27,438 nt of DNA, taken from contig DHQV01000112.1 of the NCBI GenBank assembly GCA_002408185.1, positions 1,318-28,755 of the forward strand, written 5' to 3'. Positions within the stretch are counted from its first letter, which is position 1. Each line of letters opens with the position of its first letter. A model generated the notes under the pieces. That model saw only the letters and a program-made list of their open reading frames with translations. It did not search any database and was not told where the DNA came from. Below, in pieces: positions 24,650 to 27,438 of the stretch. Both the position numbers and the translations under genes were made by a program. The DNA comes from Deltaproteobacteria bacterium UBA5329 (GTDB lineage: Bacteria > Desulfobacterota > Syntrophorhabdia > Syntrophorhabdales > Syntrophorhabdaceae).

Positions 24650-25444
24650 ATGGCGGAATTACCCGATGTGGAAATTATGAGGCAATACATCGATCTGAAC
24701 GCGCTTCGCCAGGTCATAGAAGATGTCGAAGTGCTGAATGGCAGCGTCCTGAAGGGAGTGTCGCCGGAAAAGCTTGTTGAAACCCTGAGAAAAAATTCCT
24801 TTGAAGAATCAAGCAGGTACGGAAAATATCTTTTTATCCGCCTTCGGAAAAACGGCTGGCTTGCCTTGCAGTTTGGAATGACCGGACATCTCAAATATTT
24901 TAAAGATCTGTCGGAGGGGCCGCCCTATGAGCGGCTCCTCATATCTTTTACCCGTGGCAGGCATCTGGCTTTTGCCTCACAGAGAAAACTCGGACAGGTA
25001 GAACTTATCGCCAGTGTCGAAGATTACATACGCCAGCATAACCTGGGCCCAGACGCTATGTCCAGGTCTTTCGATCTTTCCTCGTTCAAAAAAGCCCTTT
25101 CAAAGGCGAAAAGGTCGACCGTGAAAACCGCACTCATGGACCAGTCCCTGCTCGCCGGTATCGGCAATGTGTATTCGGATGAGATCATGTATCAATCCAA
25201 TATTCATCCGTCCCGCAGAGTGGGCCAGCTCGATGAGGCAATGATGAAGCGGCTTTTCACAAAGACAAAGCATGTCCTGAGGAAAGCCATAGAATACAGG
25301 GCAGATCCGCGGAAATTCCCCGAATCCTGGATCACTCCCTACCGCAGAAGCAGACGAAAATTCGCAGGATGTGTCGGCCCGATAGAAAGCATCAAGGTGT
25401 CCGGTAGAACGTCGTACTTCTGTCCGCAATCACAGAAGATATGA
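24650..25444 (+). CDS. Fpg/Nei-family DNA glycosylase with altered catalytic N-terminus
   Basis: 264 residues of the formamidopyrimidine-DNA glycosylase/endonuclease VIII family, which excises oxidised bases. Conserved parts are E3 in MAELPDVE, the beta-hairpin Lys59 (SRYGKYLFIRL), the helix-two-turn-helix DQSLLAGIGNVYSDEI (164-179) and Arg253 in the C-terminal finger (SGRTSYFCP). Two key features differ: residue 2, normally the Pro nucleophile, is Ala, and the zinc finger keeps only C241 and C258 of four cysteines. The ATG at 24650 is chosen because GAGG stands 5 bases before it and the catalytic terminus must follow Met directly; a GTG at 24644 would place two residues ahead of it. Activity may be altered, or the protein may bind DNA without cleaving. 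Confidence 0.85.
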   Translation: MAELPDVEIMRQYIDLNALRQVIEDVEVLNGSVLKGVSPEKLVETLRKNSFEESSRYGKYLFIRLRKNGWLALQFGMTGHLKYFKDLSEGPPYERLLISFTRGRHLAFASQRKLGQVELIASVEDYIRQHNLGPDAMSRSFDLSSFKKALSKAKRSTVKTALMDQSLLAGIGNVYSDEIMYQSNIHPSRRVGQLDEAMMKRLFTKTKHVLRKAIEYRADPRKFPESWITPYRRSRRKFAGCVGPIESIKVSGRTSYFCPQSQKI

Positions 25445-25617
25445 AAGATCTTACGCCTCTTCTAGCAAAGCTTTTCAAGCATAATCTATCTTCTGTCAGG
25501 TTCATTGTGGTGGACCCCCTCTATCTAACCTCTTTTGTTCTGCGGACCCGGTATCCAACTTACCTTATACAGATCAAAAGGGTGGTGGAAGTTGACCAAG
25601 CTTTTTCACACAGGCCT

Positions 25618-26040
25618 TCATGCCTTCGCGTAATCACAGCCCTTTCTTCCACCACAATGCAGTGACCATCCGAGCCTTCTCCCGAGCCTTGACCGTTCTC
25701 CCAATGCTCTTCCCGAGGACCTGCTCGACGGCTGCCAATCCCGCACGGCATACGTCCGGGGAAAGAAGGCGATCTTTCTCCAGTAATGGCCGGTGGGCTC
25801 CATCCCGATGATAAAATCGGTAAACCCGTTGCGTGCACATGTGTCCTCCACCGTTTTACGGAAGAACTCGAATCCCCTGCAGGAGTTGTAGACCGCCGGA
25901 TACCGGGCAATGACCCGTCCCTCCTTGTCCATGAAGCACATGGCGTTGGATTCGCTTCCGATGTCCATGCCGATTACCAATGTCCGGGTTCCAATCTTTT
26001 TGAGTTTTTCTATCTGTCTGGTATACTATTTTGCGTGCAT
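25618..26040 (-). mobile_element. Decayed IS110-family transposase fragment
   Basis: From the ATG at 26040 (AGGAGG at 9 bases) the frame reads MHAK, then an in-frame TAG (26028-26026), then YTRQIEKLKKIGTRTLVIGMDIGSESNAM. It continues to GFTDFIIGMEPTGHYWRKIAFF, the N-terminal DEDD recombinase part of IS110 transposases (first Asp in GMDIG, Glu in MEPTGHYW). After about residue 115 homology is lost: the frame shifts and fragments in other frames run to about 25618. The C-terminal Tnp domain and Ser active site are missing. At least three lesions (nonsense, frameshift, truncation) show it is dead. The flanks 25445-25617 and 26041-26155 may hold remnants of the element ends; no clear terminal repeats are seen. 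Confidence 0.75.
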
Positions 26041-26155
26041 GACGATTAAACCTCCTGTTGGTCTGTTTTTTGTCGACTAGTAAACATGAACCTAACAATA
26101 GGGTAATTGTCATGCTTCTTTTAAAGCTCACTTCCTTATAGCAAGCTTACGGTCC

Positions 26156-27280
26156 TCATGTTTCTTCCATCTCTACCTTCAGCGACAGGAATTTGAGCAT
26201 GTCTTTGAGGGCCAGTATTCCGACAAGCCTGTCTCCCGTGGCAACAAGCAGGCGACTTGTCCCGGTTCGCGACATGATAGAGAGGGCCTTCATTGCGTCC
26301 GTTTGGGGGGTTACGACAGTTTCTTCGGAACACGGCTGCGAGATATCCGACACACGCTTCACATCCCAATCCTGACGGGGCACCTCCTTGACCTGTTTGG
26401 TCGTCACACAGCCAACAAGCTGTCCCGAATCTTCCACGATAGGAAACATTTTGTAATGGTATTTGTAGACATAGTCATCAACAAGGTCCCTAACCAGGAC
26501 GGACGGCTTTACCGTGACGGGGTCCGTGCTCATAAAACGACTGACCGGCTCACCCTCCAACGCCTGGCGGATAAGCAGCTGCTCGTAGGCGGACCGTGCG
26601 GAGTTCCTTAAAAACATCCCGATGAGGAACAACCACATCCCGCCTATGAAATTACCTGTAAGGAATTGAAAGACCCCGAGGACGATAAGGAGTATCCCGA
26701 AGCCTGCTCCAATGCGGGACGCGGTCCGTGTCGCCCGGCGCAGGTCCTTTTTCCAGACCCACAGACCGCTGCGCAGGATACGGCCTCCATCCAATGGGAA
26801 CGCAGGTAGCAAATTAAAGACGGCAAGGATGGCGTTGATCATCGCCAGGTACCGGAGCACCCCGGCGATCGGGCCCGGCCTCAAACCAAAAATAACGATG
26901 CTGTAAAAGATCGCGCTGAGGGCCATACTCGATACAGGTCCCGCAATGGCCATAAGGAATTCAGCCCGGGGTCCCGGCGAATCTTCCGCCATCTCTGCCA
27001 CGCCGCCAAACATAAAGAGCGTAACACCCTCGATCCTGGTCCCGACCTTCCGGGCCACGATCGAATGCGACAGTTCATGGAAAACTATCGAAACAAACAG
27101 CCCGAGCATCGCGACAATACCCATCAGCCAATAAGTTGCGCCGGGCAAGCCCTCATATTGTGCCGGGAAAAATCCCATCGAAAGCGACCAGGCCACCAGT
27201 ATTGCGAGGACGGTCCAACTCGGGTCGATGTTGATATCGAAACCGAATATCTTAAGCAACTTGATCTTTCTTCCAAACAT
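26156..27280 (-). CDS. Site-2 protease (M50) with tandem CBS domains
   Basis: A 374-residue intramembrane metalloprotease. HELSH (68-72) and NLLPAFPLDGG (156-166) give the two His and the Asp that bind zinc. Six or so helices occupy residues 20-235, and two CBS motifs (about 248-374: VSRFMSTDPVTVKP..., VSDISQPCSEETVVTPQTDAM...) form a cytoplasmic nucleotide-sensing module. This is the Rip3/SpoIVFB-like group of S2P proteases, which release membrane-bound regulators or clear signal peptides. The ATG at 27280 has GGAGG at 7 bases; an upstream start at 27310 lacks one. Neighbours give no substrate hint. Confidence 0.9.
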   Translation of the reverse strand: MFGRKIKLLKIFGFDINIDPSWTVLAILVAWSLSMGFFPAQYEGLPGATYWLMGIVAMLGLFVSIVFHELSHSIVARKVGTRIEGVTLFMFGGVAEMAEDSPGPRAEFLMAIAGPVSSMALSAIFYSIVIFGLRPGPIAGVLRYLAMINAILAVFNLLPAFPLDGGRILRSGLWVWKKDLRRATRTASRIGAGFGILLIVLGVFQFLTGNFIGGMWLFLIGMFLRNSARSAYEQLLIRQALEGEPVSRFMSTDPVTVKPSVLVRDLVDDYVYKYHYKMFPIVEDSGQLVGCVTTKQVKEVPRQDWDVKRVSDISQPCSEETVVTPQTDAMKALSIMSRTGTSRLLVATGDRLVGILALKDMLKFLSLKVEMEET

Positions 27281-27375
27281 ATCGCTTCCTCCATGATCAA
27301 TATAATTCAATCACTATCAATGTGCTCATTTTTGGCTCGCGGGTCCAGTTTTGGTGAGTAATTTCCCGGCGGCAA

Positions 27376-27421
27376 CAAGTCGACTCGTCATCCAGACAAG
27401 CCGGGATGACGAGTCGACTTG
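27376..27421. repeat. Hairpin repeat with 18-bp perfect arms
   Basis: CAAGTCGACTCGTCATCC (27376-27393) and its exact complement (27404-27421) are separated by a 10-base loop AGACAAGCCG. The loop and GTCATCC/GGATGAC core resemble the GTCATTCCGG repeats at 13502-13664 and 15636-15663. No T tract follows on either strand, so it is more likely a dispersed repeat than a terminator. It lies about 100 bases upstream of the protease gene. Confidence 0.7.
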
Positions 27422-27438
27422 CAGTGCGATGGAATAAT

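Noticed and set aside
25441..25665. 74-codon ORF overlapping the glycosylase stop (ATGA)
   Set aside because: No recognisable family and it runs into the IS110 remnant antisense; it may be a truncated gene, but nothing supports it beyond the coupled start.

Overview
The window looks like chromosomal DNA of a strictly anaerobic, Gram-negative, moderately GC-rich bacterium that degrades aromatic compounds. A syntrophic or sulfate-reducing Desulfobacterota member fits best, and the gene mix recalls Syntrophorhabdus-type organisms. This rests on three things: an NADH/heterodisulfide-reductase-type electron-bifurcating operon (FlxBCD-HdrABC), a benzoate-CoA-ligase-family gene, and a complete outer-membrane lipid-transport (Mla) operon. 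The genus is inference; no rRNA or other marker gene is present.

Layout. 1-5845 (minus strand): hdrC-hdrB-hdrA-flxD-flxC-flxB, tightly coupled, with flxB cut by the left edge; flxA would be expected just outside. 5846-6249: a divergent control region with several palindromes. 6250-13417 (plus strand): a seven-gene efflux operon in E. coli cecR-ybhGFSR order, comprising a TetR/CecR regulator, a TolC-like outer-membrane factor, a HlyD adaptor, two separate ABC ATPases and two ABC-2 permeases. 13418-13826: a MITE-like inverted-repeat element. 13827-15503 (plus strand): an unidentified lipoprotein and a TPR protein. 15743-18894 (minus strand): an aryl-CoA ligase gene, a 50-residue small ORF and a roughly 10-helix membrane protein. 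The ligase gene is preceded by a textbook sigma-54 promoter with palindromes about 105-150 bp further upstream, where enhancer sites usually lie. 19135-19783 (minus strand): an internally duplicated protein broken by one base in an 8-A homopolymer. 20128-24349 (minus strand): mlaE-F-D-C-A, in which MlaF carries a C-terminal degenerate GGDEF domain. 24650-25444 (plus strand): an Fpg/Nei-family glycosylase with altered key residues. 25618-26040 (minus strand): a decayed IS110-family transposase. 26156-27280 (minus strand): a site-2 protease with CBS domains. The right edge carries an 18-bp-arm hairpin.

How it works together. The Flx-Hdr complex would exchange electrons between NADH, ferredoxin and a disulfide or thiol partner, which is central to energy conservation during aromatic-acid oxidation. 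The ligase commits an aromatic acid to the CoA-thioester pathway, and its promoter suggests control by a sigma-54 activator. The efflux and Mla operons maintain the envelope, which plausibly matters to a cell living on aromatic compounds.

The most interesting points are the MlaF-GGDEF fusion, the 50-residue ORF sharing a motif with the ligase beside it, the sigma-54/palindrome architecture, the complementary degenerate ABC ATPases, the Ala2/zinc-finger-defective glycosylase, and the duplicated frameshifted gene.
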